DNA of 64,000 nucleotides from Ga0077555 sp963741565 (lineage in GTDB: Bacteria; Pseudomonadota; Alphaproteobacteria; Rhizobiales; Hyphomicrobiaceae), in NCBI GenBank assembly GCA_963741565.1, contig CAVUIK010000004.1:62001-126000 (forward strand). Direction: 5' to 3'. The position numbers and the translations under genes were made by a program. Position 1 is the first letter of the stretch. Every line of letters begins with the position of its first letter. A model generated the notes under the pieces. The model made no database searches and was not told the DNA's origin. It saw nothing but the letters and a program-made list of their open reading frames with translations. Positions 9,122 through 17,956 of the stretch are shown here, in pieces.

Positions 9122-10213
9122 TCAGCGCCGCTTTTTGCGCTTGCTATTTTTCGCCGGCAGATAGTTCTTTGCGGGCACTGGTGCCGAAGCGGGCCGGGGC
9201 GCTATAGGCGCGATGAGCACATTTTCGGCGGGGCTGGTGGGCGCCGTCGGGCCGGCAGCGATCTGGCCCGGGATCTCCCCAGGCTTTGCCGCGCCGGCAT
9301 GCTTGCCCTCTGCCTCGAGATAGAGGTGGCGCACCTCGGGATGGATGGCTTTGATGCTCCGCTCGAGCCGGGCAATCGTCGTCTCCACGTCGCGTGCGGT
9401 CGCAGTATCTCGGAAATCGAGGCCGACCGTCACCAGCACGTCATCGGGCCCCAGATGCATCGTGCGGATCTCGTTGATACTGGAGACGACACTGGCGCCG
9501 GTCATTTCGGTCTGGATAATCGTGGTGATGGCGGTGCTGAGCGCGGGAGCCGCCGCTTCGCCGATCAACAGCCCCTTGGTTTCGATGCACATGAATGCCG
9601 CGACCAGACCGAGCACAAGTCCGATCGCGATTGAGGCGACGGCGTCGGCCTGCGTCCAGCCGAGAAGATGCGCCGCCGCAATGCCGGTAAGTGCGATCAG
9701 CAGGCCCGCCATGGCGGCGACGTTCTCGAGCAGAACCGTGAACAGCGCCGGGTCCTTCGAGCTGCGCAAAGCCGCGATGATGCCCTGTGCGCCGCGCCGC
9801 GCGTTGAATTCGCGAACCGCGATGGCGGTGGAGCCAAGCTCGAAGACCAGAGCCACGATCAGCACCAGGTAGTTGATCCATGGATCGGTGGCGGGATGGG
9901 GGTGGCGCAGCTTCGAAATGCCCTCGTAGATCGCGACGCCCGCGCCTAGCGAGAACAGCAGGATGGCAACGACGAAGGCCCAGAAGTAGACTTCCTTGCC
10001 GTAACCGAAGGGATGACGCGCGTCCGGTGGGCGCTGGGCACGCTTCATTCCGAGCAGCAGCAAACCCTGATTGGCACTGTCGGCAAGTGAATGGATGGCC
10101 TCGGACAGCATGGCGGCCGATCCCGTCCAGGCCGCGGCTGCGAACTTCGCAACAGCGATCAGGCCGTTGGCGGCGAGGGCCGCGATCACAACCTTGGTGG
10201 AGCCGGATGCCAT
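9122..10213 (-). CDS. Cation diffusion facilitator family transporter
   Basis: 363 residues, start ATG at 10213. CDF transporters exchange divalent metal (Zn, Fe, Mn, Co) for protons across the inner membrane. TM2 carries the metal site H41xxxD45 in HSLADSANQGLL, and DARHPFGYGKEVYFW is the family signature before TM3. The usual HxxxD of TM5 is replaced by LLENVAAMAG, as in the ZnT9-like branch, so metal specificity cannot be assumed. A cytoplasmic C-terminal domain (LGPDDVLVTVGLDF) is followed by about 65 residues rich in Pro, Ala and Lys, ending in a basic KKRR tail that ordinary CDF proteins lack. Confidence 0.88.
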   Translation of the reverse strand: MASGSTKVVIAALAANGLIAVAKFAAAAWTGSAAMLSEAIHSLADSANQGLLLLGMKRAQRPPDARHPFGYGKEVYFWAFVVAILLFSLGAGVAIYEGISKLRHPHPATDPWINYLVLIVALVFELGSTAIAVREFNARRGAQGIIAALRSSKDPALFTVLLENVAAMAGLLIALTGIAAAHLLGWTQADAVASIAIGLVLGLVAAFMCIETKGLLIGEAAAPALSTAITTIIQTEMTGASVVSSINEIRTMHLGPDDVLVTVGLDFRDTATARDVETTIARLERSIKAIHPEVRHLYLEAEGKHAGAAKPGEIPGQIAAGPTAPTSPAENVLIAPIAPRPASAPVPAKNYLPAKNSKRKKRR

Positions 10214-10521
10214 CGGCGTGCCCTTATCTGGCGCGGATGTGATTGTCTCGACGCGGCAACTGACCCGCTCATGGCCCGATTATATCGCGATGAACGAGCA
10301 GCCGATGGTCTATGCAAGTCGGTTGAAGCCTGGATCAATGCTCGTGGCCCGCGCATTGGACAGGCGCGCCGTTGATACAGAGTTAACGTTTGTCCAGGCA
10401 ACTCTGCCAACATAAACCCGGACGTAGGATTTGCGCTATAATCTGCTGCGACAGGCGGATCATGCCCGCAGCCGGCGCCCTTGCGCATTGTTGATCCAAA
10501 CCCCATTCCGCGAGTCACACC
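10214..10521. other. Divergent intergenic region (308 bp)
   Basis: Separates the CDF gene (leftward) from the SPFH gene (rightward), so it should hold both promoters. A perfect TATAAT stands at 10437-10442 on the + strand, about 80 bp before the SPFH start, but no TTGACA-like box is at the right distance. No repeat or RNA gene seen. Confidence 0.4.
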
Positions 10522-11481
10522 ATGAAATCGCCGATCCCTGTACCAGGTCTCCCCACCGCCCCCAATTTGCCAATGTTTGGAGCGGGTACCAGGATCGGGG
10601 CGGCTTTGGCCGTGTTCGCATTGCTGAGCGTCTGGTTCGGCGTTTACCGCATCGATGCGGGTCACGTCGGTATCGTCAAACGGTTCGGCAACGTCATCGA
10701 CGTCGTCGATCCGGGCTTGCACTACAAGCTGCCCTATGCGGATGCCGTCGAGGAGATGGAGGTGCGCGAGCGAGCCTTCTCGATGGATCTCGACGCCGCC
10801 TCGCAAGACCCGCTGGAATTGCCGATCAAGGTGACGGTCAACTGGCTGGTCAAGCGCTCACAGGTCAAAGATCTCTACGTCCAATTCGGCTCGCTCGACC
10901 AGTTCGAGAAGCGCATCATTCTGCCGCGGCTCAACGACGCCGTGAAGGGCGTGACCAGCCGATATATCGTGAACGATCTCCTGCGGAAGCGCACCGAGTA
11001 TCGCGATCTGTCGAAGAAGACGTTCGAGGAGCGCATGCCGGACGACGTGCAGATCACGGGCTTCTCGATCGTCAATATCGGCTTTCCGCCGGAGTACACA
11101 AAGGCGATCCGCGACAAGCAGGTCGCGCGCGAGCAGGCCGAGACCGAAAAGTTCGTGCTCGACCGGCAACGCTTGACCAGCACGCAGGTGACGCAGTCGG
11201 CGGAAGCCCAGCGTGATGCCGACAAGGCCCGGGCCGACGGTCGCGCCTATGAAATCAAGGTGCAGGGCGAGGCACAAGCGGACGCGATCCGCATCATGGG
11301 CGCCGCGTTGGCGCAGAACCCGCTCGTCGTCGAGTATAAAAAGGTCGAGCGTTGGGGCGGCGCCTTCCCGACCACCTTCATGGGCGGCGATGCGGGCGCC
11401 AATACCATGTGGTCCCTGCCGGGGCAGGGAACACCCGTCCCGCCGGAAGCCCCAGGCACGACGCCACGCACGACGCGTTGA
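10522..11481 (+). CDS. SPFH-domain (prohibitin/HflK-like) membrane protein
   Basis: 319 residues. A single N-terminal hydrophobic segment (about residues 28-45) is followed by a classic SPFH domain: RIDAGHVGIVKRFGNV, DPGLHYKLPYADAV, DLYVQFGSLDQFEKRI. An Ala/Glu/Arg-rich coiled coil (about residues 195-260, with EQAETEKFVLDRQRL and AQADAIRIMGAAL) follows, and a Pro/Thr-rich tail ends the protein. SPFH proteins form large membrane rings that organise microdomains or regulate FtsH. No hflC-like partner is adjacent, so this is a stand-alone prohibitin homologue rather than a HflKC operon. Confidence 0.85.
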   Translation: MKSPIPVPGLPTAPNLPMFGAGTRIGAALAVFALLSVWFGVYRIDAGHVGIVKRFGNVIDVVDPGLHYKLPYADAVEEMEVRERAFSMDLDAASQDPLELPIKVTVNWLVKRSQVKDLYVQFGSLDQFEKRIILPRLNDAVKGVTSRYIVNDLLRKRTEYRDLSKKTFEERMPDDVQITGFSIVNIGFPPEYTKAIRDKQVAREQAETEKFVLDRQRLTSTQVTQSAEAQRDADKARADGRAYEIKVQGEAQADAIRIMGAALAQNPLVVEYKKVERWGGAFPTTFMGGDAGANTMWSLPGQGTPVPPEAPGTTPRTTR

Positions 11482-11503
11482 TGCAGCGCTTGCGCGGTCC
11501 GGA

Positions 11504-13774
11504 TCAGATCGGATCGGCGGGGCCTTCCGGCGGCGTCGGGTGGCCGTCGATGCGGAACTGAAACAGGAAATAGGGCGGCAGGCACGCGCCGAGGCCGGTG
11601 CGAAGCGAGTCCTTTGTGGCAAGGCAGACGTAATCGTCGCGACACGGCTGCGTGGCATTGCAGGCGCGCAGCGTTGCCTTGCGCGAGACTGCCGTCAGAC
11701 AAGGCCTGAAGCTGGTCCGGCCGTTCGCCAGCAGCGTAATGCACCTATTGAATCCGGTGCCGGCCTCCGTCGCACAAACGGTGCCGGGTTCGAGCTTGTC
11801 CTTGCAGCCGATCTCGCGGTACATGCCGCCGAAGAAGCCGCCCTTTTGGTAGGGTGCATTGACATCGGCAGGCTGGTTGTTCTCGGCACCAGGTACCGGA
11901 ATGCAGGCACCGGATGGAACGGGCGTCGCGAGTCGCCGGGGCTTGTTGTTCAAGACATCGAGCGTGGTGCAATAGACATCTCGATAGCGATGGACGGGCA
12001 GGCCGGGTGCGATTGCATCCGTGCCATCCTCGTGGCTGAGCTTGCCGAAGAGGAATGGCTGTCCGATCTTCATCGACTTGAGCAGGTCCTTCGGCTCGAG
12101 GCCGCGATCGAGCTGTGCGACCGTCGGCGTGTTGTCGAGGCAGATGCCCATGCCGGGTTCGAGATCGGACTCGTGCAACGCCTTGCAGACAAGTCCGTCA
12201 GCGCATTTCCAGTCGGTGAAACTCTGATCGTCCTTGGTTGCTCTGGCGGGCTTCTTGTAGCAGTTGGTGCCCCAGCCCTTTCGCAGGGACGTGAGCTCGT
12301 CGGTGTTGAACAGGGACTTGCCGCTGCGCGCCGTGTTGCGCGGGCGCATGGAGAAGCCGCGTCCGTAGTCGGGCGTGCGGCCTTGGGCAATGGCCTCCAC
12401 GACATTGCGCCGGCGCGGCAGCTCGGCGTAGAAGTGCGGCGAACCCGCGACAAAGATCGCGTTCTGCGGGAGGTCGCGAATAGATGAGGTCCAATCGGAT
12501 CCGAGAAAATGGAAGCCGCCGATGGCGCGCGACTGGTGGCATCCGGTGCAGGTGATATCGGTCAGGCGCTGCTGCAGGCCGTAAGCTGTTTCGATATTGC
12601 GCAGCTTGCCCTCGGGATCGAGGCGCTTGGCGGCCTCGCGCAAGCGCGCGAGCGCGTCCTCCGCCTCCTGGTCGGAGATCAGGCCGAGGAAGGGCCGGTT
12701 GGTGGCGCGGGCGGTGCCGCCTGGAGCCGAGGTAACGGCGCGATAGGCGAGGTATTCGTCGGGAATCTTGATGGTGCCTTCGGCAAGCTCGTGCAGGCGC
12801 TCGGGTGTGAACAGCCATTGCTTGAAACGAGTGAGCTTCGCCGGGTCCTTCAGCATCTCGGCGCGATCGATCTGGTTCTCGAGCTTGTCCATCGTGAAGG
12901 TGCGCCGGGCCGCGTCCCACTTGAAGATATGCAGCAAATACTCGGCATTGCCACCGAACTCGGGCAGGATGGTGGATGGCACGCGGATGACCTGGATGTT
13001 GGTTTCCATGCGATCGATCAGGGACGGCTCGATGGTCGCCAGCGCACCGTTGCCGGTGATCAGAAATTGTGCGAGCTCGCGGCCTTTGCGTGCGGAATCG
13101 CCGGCCTGCAGCCAGCGCCTGGCCAAGTCCTGGCACGAGATGGTAGCCACGCTGCCAGGCGTTGGCGGAGTCCTGGCGCGCAGGACAAGATTGATCGCCA
13201 TCGGCAAGCGGGACTGCACCCACTCCTCGCCGTCGCGCTCGAGCTTGCTCACCTCGCCCTTGGCATTGTATTCGGCGCGCATGCCAGCCGCTTTGATGCG
13301 GTAGGCGAGCCGGTAGAGGAGGCGGACCTCGCCACAGGTCTCCGGTGCCCGGAACGTCCGATCCATGCGATTGACGACGCCGACGAGATCGAAGCGGGCG
13401 GCCGCGGAATCGAGAAAATTGCGCTCGAATTTGCGAAAGCTCTCGTTGGTGCTCGTGCCGAAGGACTTTGCAGCCTTCGGAAACCGATCGAGAAAATCCT
13501 CGTTGTAGAGCTTGAACTCGCTGCGCACGACGTCGCGCAAGGCGGCCAACGGGGCGACCTGGGCCAGTTCGGCATTGTTGAGGACACCGGTCCTCGCCCC
13601 CCGTTGCCATCTGGGGCTGAGCAGGGCGCTCAGCGCGAAGCCGTTCGCCTCCAAGTCCTGCATGGCGTCGCTGTCGGTGATGGCGACGCCGGCCTCGAGG
13701 CTACGGGATATGGCCGGCGAAATGCCGGACAACACCAGCGCGACCACGCATCCAATCACATGAACGAACGGCAT
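11504..13774 (-). CDS. Large secreted protein with one c-type heme motif and Cys-rich C-terminus
   Basis: 756 residues, start ATG at 13774 with AGGAG upstream. The N-terminus is a signal peptide (hydrophobic VIGCVVALVLSGISPAISR). Near residue 415 stands ITCTGCHQSRAIGGFHFLG, a CxxCH heme-attachment motif in a di-heme-cytochrome-like context, but only one motif is present. The last ~230 residues contain many Cys in spaced pairs (for example CNATQPCRDDYVCLATKD), suggesting disulfides in the periplasm or outside the cell. I do not recognise a named family; a role in periplasmic electron transfer is inference. Expressed alone, leftward, divergent from the GNAT gene. Confidence 0.7.
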   Translation of the reverse strand: MPFVHVIGCVVALVLSGISPAISRSLEAGVAITDSDAMQDLEANGFALSALLSPRWQRGARTGVLNNAELAQVAPLAALRDVVRSEFKLYNEDFLDRFPKAAKSFGTSTNESFRKFERNFLDSAAARFDLVGVVNRMDRTFRAPETCGEVRLLYRLAYRIKAAGMRAEYNAKGEVSKLERDGEEWVQSRLPMAINLVLRARTPPTPGSVATISCQDLARRWLQAGDSARKGRELAQFLITGNGALATIEPSLIDRMETNIQVIRVPSTILPEFGGNAEYLLHIFKWDAARRTFTMDKLENQIDRAEMLKDPAKLTRFKQWLFTPERLHELAEGTIKIPDEYLAYRAVTSAPGGTARATNRPFLGLISDQEAEDALARLREAAKRLDPEGKLRNIETAYGLQQRLTDITCTGCHQSRAIGGFHFLGSDWTSSIRDLPQNAIFVAGSPHFYAELPRRRNVVEAIAQGRTPDYGRGFSMRPRNTARSGKSLFNTDELTSLRKGWGTNCYKKPARATKDDQSFTDWKCADGLVCKALHESDLEPGMGICLDNTPTVAQLDRGLEPKDLLKSMKIGQPFLFGKLSHEDGTDAIAPGLPVHRYRDVYCTTLDVLNNKPRRLATPVPSGACIPVPGAENNQPADVNAPYQKGGFFGGMYREIGCKDKLEPGTVCATEAGTGFNRCITLLANGRTSFRPCLTAVSRKATLRACNATQPCRDDYVCLATKDSLRTGLGACLPPYFLFQFRIDGHPTPPEGPADPI

Positions 13775-13936
13775 GATACGACTCCTGGGAATGCGGAGGG
13801 ACCAGTTGCAATCAAAGTCATGCTACAGGGACGCGCAAAGCCCCGGCAATACTTGGGGAACAGATGTTGCGACGTGCGGTGCGCGCATGACACAGCGCCC
13901 GGTAAAGCAAGTCCGGGCGCAGGAAGGGTGGACGGT

Positions 13937-14539
13937 ATGGACCTCGCCAATGGATTTTACGATGTGCCGGCCGGCCGGGTGGCGACCGTCGTGACCCATC
14001 TCGAAATGCGCCAACGCGCCTCGCCGCGTGCCACCGCAGTGCCGCAAGGCGTGTCCATCCGGCGCGTCGATCAACCCGATGCGAGTTGGTATCGCGATCT
14101 CTATCGGCGCGTTGGTGAGGACTGGCTCTGGTTCTCGCGTCTCAAGATGGAGGTGCAGGCTCTGGAGCGCATCATCCGGAGCTCAGACGTCGAGATCCAT
14201 GCGCTGGTGGCGGGCGGCCGCGACGAGGGTTTGCTGGAGCTCGATTTTCGCGAGCCGGGGGCTTGCGAACTGGTGTTCTTCGGTGTGACGCGCCTGCTGA
14301 TCGGCAGCGGCGCCGGCCGTTTGCTGATGAACGAGGCGATCAGCCGGGCCTGGGCGCGCCCGATCGACCGCTTCTGGGTGCACACGTGTACACTCGATCA
14401 TCCGGGTGCGCTGGTGTTCTACGAACGCTCCGGATTTCGAACGACCCGGCAGCAGATCGAGATTGCCGACGATCCCCGCCTCGCCGGATTATTGCCGAGG
14501 ACGGCCGCTCCTCACGTGCCGATGTGCGGGCCGACCTGA
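13937..14539 (+). CDS. GNAT-family N-acetyltransferase
   Basis: 200 residues from the ATG at 13937, with AGGAAGGG upstream. The acetyl-CoA binding motif A is seen as FFGVTRLLIGSGAGRLLMNEA, and the terminal strand/helix as TLDHPGALVFYERSGFRTTRQQ, which is highly typical of GNAT enzymes. It transfers acetyl groups from acetyl-CoA to an amine; the substrate is unknown. The gene converges with the PRC-barrel gene on a shared hairpin at 14553-14578. Confidence 0.85.
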   Translation: MDLANGFYDVPAGRVATVVTHLEMRQRASPRATAVPQGVSIRRVDQPDASWYRDLYRRVGEDWLWFSRLKMEVQALERIIRSSDVEIHALVAGGRDEGLLELDFREPGACELVFFGVTRLLIGSGAGRLLMNEAISRAWARPIDRFWVHTCTLDHPGALVFYERSGFRTTRQQIEIADDPRLAGLLPRTAAPHVPMCGPT

Positions 14540-14552
14540 CAGACAACGCAAA

Positions 14553-14578
14553 GCCCCGGCGAATGGCTCCGCCGGGGC
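14553..14578 (-). terminator. Hairpin between convergent genes
   Basis: GCCCCGGCG (14553-14561) pairs with CGCCGGGGC (14570-14578), 9-bp stem and 8-nt loop. On the - strand it is followed by TTTGCGTTGT, a weak T tract, so it best serves the PRC-barrel gene ending at 14604; it may also stop the GNAT transcript. Confidence 0.55.
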
Positions 14579-14603
14579 CCGGACTTGTGCCGTCGTACGC
14601 CGC

Positions 14604-15212
14604 TTACTTCTTTTCGGCGGGCTTCACGGCTTCCTTCGCCTTCTCGACGGCAGAGCCGGCAGCGTCCTTGGCCTTCTCGAGCGCCGGACCAGCCTTCTCC
14701 TTGGCGGTGGCAGCGGCATCTTTGGCAGTCTCCTTCGTCTTGTCGGAGAGTTCCTTGGCCTTCTCCTTGGTGCGCTCGATCAGCGACTTCTTGGGCTCGG
14801 CCCGCTTGAACGATTCAAGTGCGCCGAGAACCTCCTTTGAGGCCGCCGGCAGCGACACAACCGTCTTGCCGTCCTTCTGAGAGAATTGCAGTGCCTGGAG
14901 GCGGACGCCGATTTTTTTCTCGCCAGCGCCCAGGAAGCCACCGGTGCCCATGACGACGCCCTCGATCTCGTTGCCGGGGCCGACGATGAGATCCTCGATG
15001 TCGCCGATGATCTGGCCGTCCTTGTTCTGGATTTTCGCGCCGATGAGGCGGTCACGGGCCATATACTGGCTCGAGAGTTGGCCTTTCACGAACACGCCCT
15101 TGGGAATGACGACGGCCGATTTGGCGGCCTCGGGGGCCTTTTGTTGGGCAAAGGCGGGCAGGCTTGCCAGCAGCGCGCCTGCGGCCGCGAGGCCGATCAA
15201 AGTCTTAATCAT
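14604..15212 (-). CDS. Secreted PRC-barrel protein with amphipathic Lys/Ala/Glu tail
   Basis: 202 residues, ATG at 15212. Residues 1-22 are a signal peptide (MIKTLIGLAAAGALLASLPAFAQ). The middle is a PRC-barrel-like module (DRLIGAKIQNKDGQIIGDIED followed by GGFLGAGEKKIGV), the fold known from RimM and the photosynthetic H subunit, in rhizobia often stress-related. From about residue 145 the protein is a continuous low-complexity helix of KEKA/AKDAA repeats resembling LEA-like desiccation proteins. Located in the periplasm or envelope. A stress-protective role is inference. Confidence 0.75.
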   Translation of the reverse strand: MIKTLIGLAAAGALLASLPAFAQQKAPEAAKSAVVIPKGVFVKGQLSSQYMARDRLIGAKIQNKDGQIIGDIEDLIVGPGNEIEGVVMGTGGFLGAGEKKIGVRLQALQFSQKDGKTVVSLPAASKEVLGALESFKRAEPKKSLIERTKEKAKELSDKTKETAKDAAATAKEKAGPALEKAKDAAGSAVEKAKEAVKPAEKK

Positions 15213-15351
15213 GGCGTTCTTGTCCTTATATGGGGTCCGGCGTACCGGATTTTCCGGCGTTCTTGAGCTACCGGCTCGCCGGGGCGGCGGGCGGCATTCG
15301 GCGGGTGCATAGCGGCTATCCTTGACGACATCAAGACCGCAGCGCTGGAAG

Positions 15352-16092
15352 TCAATGTAATGTTGGCCGGATTGCCGAGTGTTCCGGCGAAGGTCTGGGT
15401 GGCAGAGGCGGGTCAAAATAGTGAAACGCCAGGATCCCAAAGAGGAAGCCGCCCAAATGCGCCTCCCAGGCAATGCCGGTCGCTGACGTCAGCAGGGATG
15501 GTGCCAGGCCGGTCAGGAAATTCAGCGCCAGCCAAATGCCGACGGCGATGAGGACGCGGCGGTCGCGGATCATCTCGCGGAAGCTCATCAGCGGAATGGC
15601 ACGGGGGTTTTCCCGGAAGGCTTCGAAGCCGCCCCGGTCCATGGCCGAAAAGAGAAAGCGGAACGCGCCACCCATGAGCCCCGATACGGCGCCCGACGCG
15701 CCAACCATCGGCGCGTACTCCCCGAACCGGAACAGCAGGAAGAGCAGCGCGCCTAGAATGCCGCAGATGAGCGCCAGGGCAACGAAGCGGACCGAGCCGA
15801 TGCGCTGGGCGACGGCGCCGCCGAAGGCCAGGAGCCAGGCGCTGTTGATCATCAAATGGGTGGTGTCGGCATGCACGAACTGATGCGTCACCAGTGACCA
15901 GAGCCCCGCTGGCATTCCGCCAAGGTCGCGCAGTTGATTGCTGCCATAGCGGGCTGGATTGAACGCGAGCAGATCGATGACGGCATTTTCGCGCTCGGGC
16001 GACAGCAACGACAGCCCGGCATGCACCAGCAGCATCAGCCCGAGGCTCCAGATCACGGCGATCGGCACGTTGAAGATCGGTTCGCGGTCCAA
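15352..16092 (-). CDS. Rhomboid-family intramembrane serine protease
   Basis: 246 residues. It starts with TTG at 16092, supported by AAGGA about 8 nt upstream and by the lack of an ATG before the first membrane helix. Rhomboids cleave within or next to transmembrane segments. The catalytic Ser is in GASGAVSG and the His in WEAHLGGFLFG; HQFVHADTTHLMINSAWLL is the conserved loop 1/TM2 region. About six TM segments. It diverges from the PAS_5 gene. Substrate unknown. Confidence 0.9.
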   Translation of the reverse strand: MDREPIFNVPIAVIWSLGLMLLVHAGLSLLSPERENAVIDLLAFNPARYGSNQLRDLGGMPAGLWSLVTHQFVHADTTHLMINSAWLLAFGGAVAQRIGSVRFVALALICGILGALLFLLFRFGEYAPMVGASGAVSGLMGGAFRFLFSAMDRGGFEAFRENPRAIPLMSFREMIRDRRVLIAVGIWLALNFLTGLAPSLLTSATGIAWEAHLGGFLFGILAFHYFDPPLPPRPSPEHSAIRPTLH

Positions 16093-16314
16093 GCCTTAGT
16101 CCTTCTGTCAACGCTGTCGTCGTCCGGCTCTCGCTTAACCTTCACGGGTGAGCCAGGCAACGCCAATCGTCAATCGGCGCTTGCATGGCACAGAAGCTGC
16201 TCCCTCGTTCTCATCGCCGATGGCTCACGGCGCCAGCGTTCCAAAGTGGAACGTTGATTAACGATTGAGCAAGTTATTGGCGCATCGTCCGAGGTGCTGC
16301 CGCAAGGATCGGGA

Positions 16315-16936
16315 ATGAAGCAGCACACGAGCCAAAGTCTGTTCCAGTACTGGAATGACGTTCGGCGGAATCGTCTGGCCCCACAGAGGTTCGATATCGA
16401 GCCATCCCGGATTTCGCATATCCTGTCCGAGACCTTTATCCTCGAACGAGGCGAGCGGGACGATTTCCTGTTCCGGCTCGCGGGCACGCGGGTCTGTGAC
16501 CAACTCGGCACCGAGCTGCGCGGCCAGGACTTCATGCACTTCGTCGGTGCCGACCAGGTTGCCGTCGGCAGAGTTGATGCGGACGATCACGGACCAGGGC
16601 GCGGTAGGCGTGCTCGAGCTGGCCGGCAGGACCGCTGATGGCCGGCAAGCCGCGTTTGAAGTTGTGATCCTGCCCTTGGTGCACGGCGACAAGACGATCT
16701 CACGCTATCTCGGCGCGTTCAGCGCCATCAATCCTCCAGCCTGGCTCGGCACGGCGCCGGTCGTCGTTGAGAAGGTGATCCGGCAGGAATTGGTGTGGCC
16801 GGAGGGCCGGCCGCATGCCGTTATCGAGCGCGCCTATCATCAAGCGCCGTTCATTCCCCAGGTGATGACCGGGCGCATTGTGCGCGTCGACCGCCGGCAG
16901 TTCCGCATCTTCGATGGCGGTCGCAAAGCTGAGTAG
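16315..16936 (+). pseudogene. PAS_5-domain protein, apparent single-base frameshift
   Basis: Alphaproteobacterial PAS_5 family (PAS-fold putative sensor with no output domain). The first frame reads MKQHTSQSLFQYWNDVRRNR through FMHFVGADQVAVG; the +1 frame continues AELMRTITDQGAVGVLEL to the end at 16936, including the family ending RQFRIFDGG. Dropping one G from GTCGGCA (G at 16567/16568) joins them as DQVAVAELMRT and gives 206 residues. Both halves are conserved, so this is either a recent mutation or a base-calling error. The start ATG at 16315 has AAGGATCGGGA upstream. Confidence 0.75.
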
Positions 16937-17137
16937 GCGTTACAAGCCGTCACCATGATGGCCGATTCGGCTGCCCACTTTGCAGCCGCGTCCGGCAACA
17001 GGCTCGCAATTCGCCTGACGGCCTGACAAGCCGGCAGCGCGATTGTTTCAAAAAGGGGCGTCCATTTAGGAGATCCTTAAGCCCGGTCCCGGATAGTCGA
17101 GGCATCGTCGCTGTCTCTCTCCTGGTGTAGGTGCTTC

Positions 17138-17770
17138 ATGAGCCTCACGTCCCATTTGTTTGCACAACGTGCACAGATCGCTCCCGCCGCTCAGATCGAG
17201 CCGGATCGACGCCGCCACAAGCGGGTAAGTGTGACCCTGCTCGGCCGCTTCATGCGCGCCAACAAGCAGGAATATCCCTGCAAACTCTATGATATCTCGG
17301 TTGGTGGTGCGGCCATGATGGCGCCCGTCAGTGTTGAGGAAAACGAGCGCATCGTCGCCTACTTCGATCATATCGGCGGCTTGGAAGGTACGGTCGTCCG
17401 GAACTTCGAAGGCGGCTTTGCGATCCAGTTCATGGCCACGCAGCACAAGCGCGAAAAGCTTGCGGCCCAGCTGACTTGGTTGATCAACCGTGACGTGCTG
17501 CTGCCGTCGGACGAACGCCGCCATGAGCGGATCGTGCCGCGCAACGGCTCGTCGAGCCTGAAGGTCGACGACAACCTCATGCTCCCTTGCCAAGTGCTCG
17601 ACGTCTCGATCTCGGGCGCCTCAATAGCGATCGAAGCGCGCCCCGCCATTGGCCTCGAGGTGGTGCTTGGCAAGCTGCGCGCCAAGGTCGTGCGCCATCA
17701 CAGCCAGGGTATCGCCGTGCAGTTCATGGACATTCAGCAGCCTCTGGCCCTGCGCCGCTACTTCGGCTGA
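17138..17770 (+). CDS. Protein with two PilZ domains (c-di-GMP binding)
   Basis: 210 residues. The first PilZ module has RRRHKRV (RxxxR) and DISVGG (D/NxSxxG) about 30 residues later; the second repeats the plan with ERRHERIV and DVSISGAS. Both halves therefore keep the residues that bind c-di-GMP. No enzymatic or membrane domain, so it is a cytosolic c-di-GMP effector or adaptor. The next gene downstream is a LapG-type protease, itself a c-di-GMP output in other bacteria, 186 bp away on the same strand; a functional link is inference. Confidence 0.85.
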   Translation: MSLTSHLFAQRAQIAPAAQIEPDRRRHKRVSVTLLGRFMRANKQEYPCKLYDISVGGAAMMAPVSVEENERIVAYFDHIGGLEGTVVRNFEGGFAIQFMATQHKREKLAAQLTWLINRDVLLPSDERRHERIVPRNGSSSLKVDDNLMLPCQVLDVSISGASIAIEARPAIGLEVVLGKLRAKVVRHHSQGIAVQFMDIQQPLALRRYFG

Positions 17771-17956
17771 CGCCGAGCACCATCGCAATCAACGACTCCT
17801 CCCGCAGATCGCGAGTGACGGTTAACTCCGTCTTTCGCGAGCATGACGGATTTTATCTGAATTCGAGCAAATATTCGATCGAACATCAAAGTCGAACTTG
17901 GCTGGACTGAAAACAATGGCTGTTACAGTCCAAGTATAAGTATGGGGCTGAGTGTG

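Noticed and set aside
12509..14539. A 676-codon open frame on the + strand
   Set aside because: Most of it is the shadow of the CxxCH protein on the - strand; only the last 200 codons (from 13937) are a real GNAT gene.
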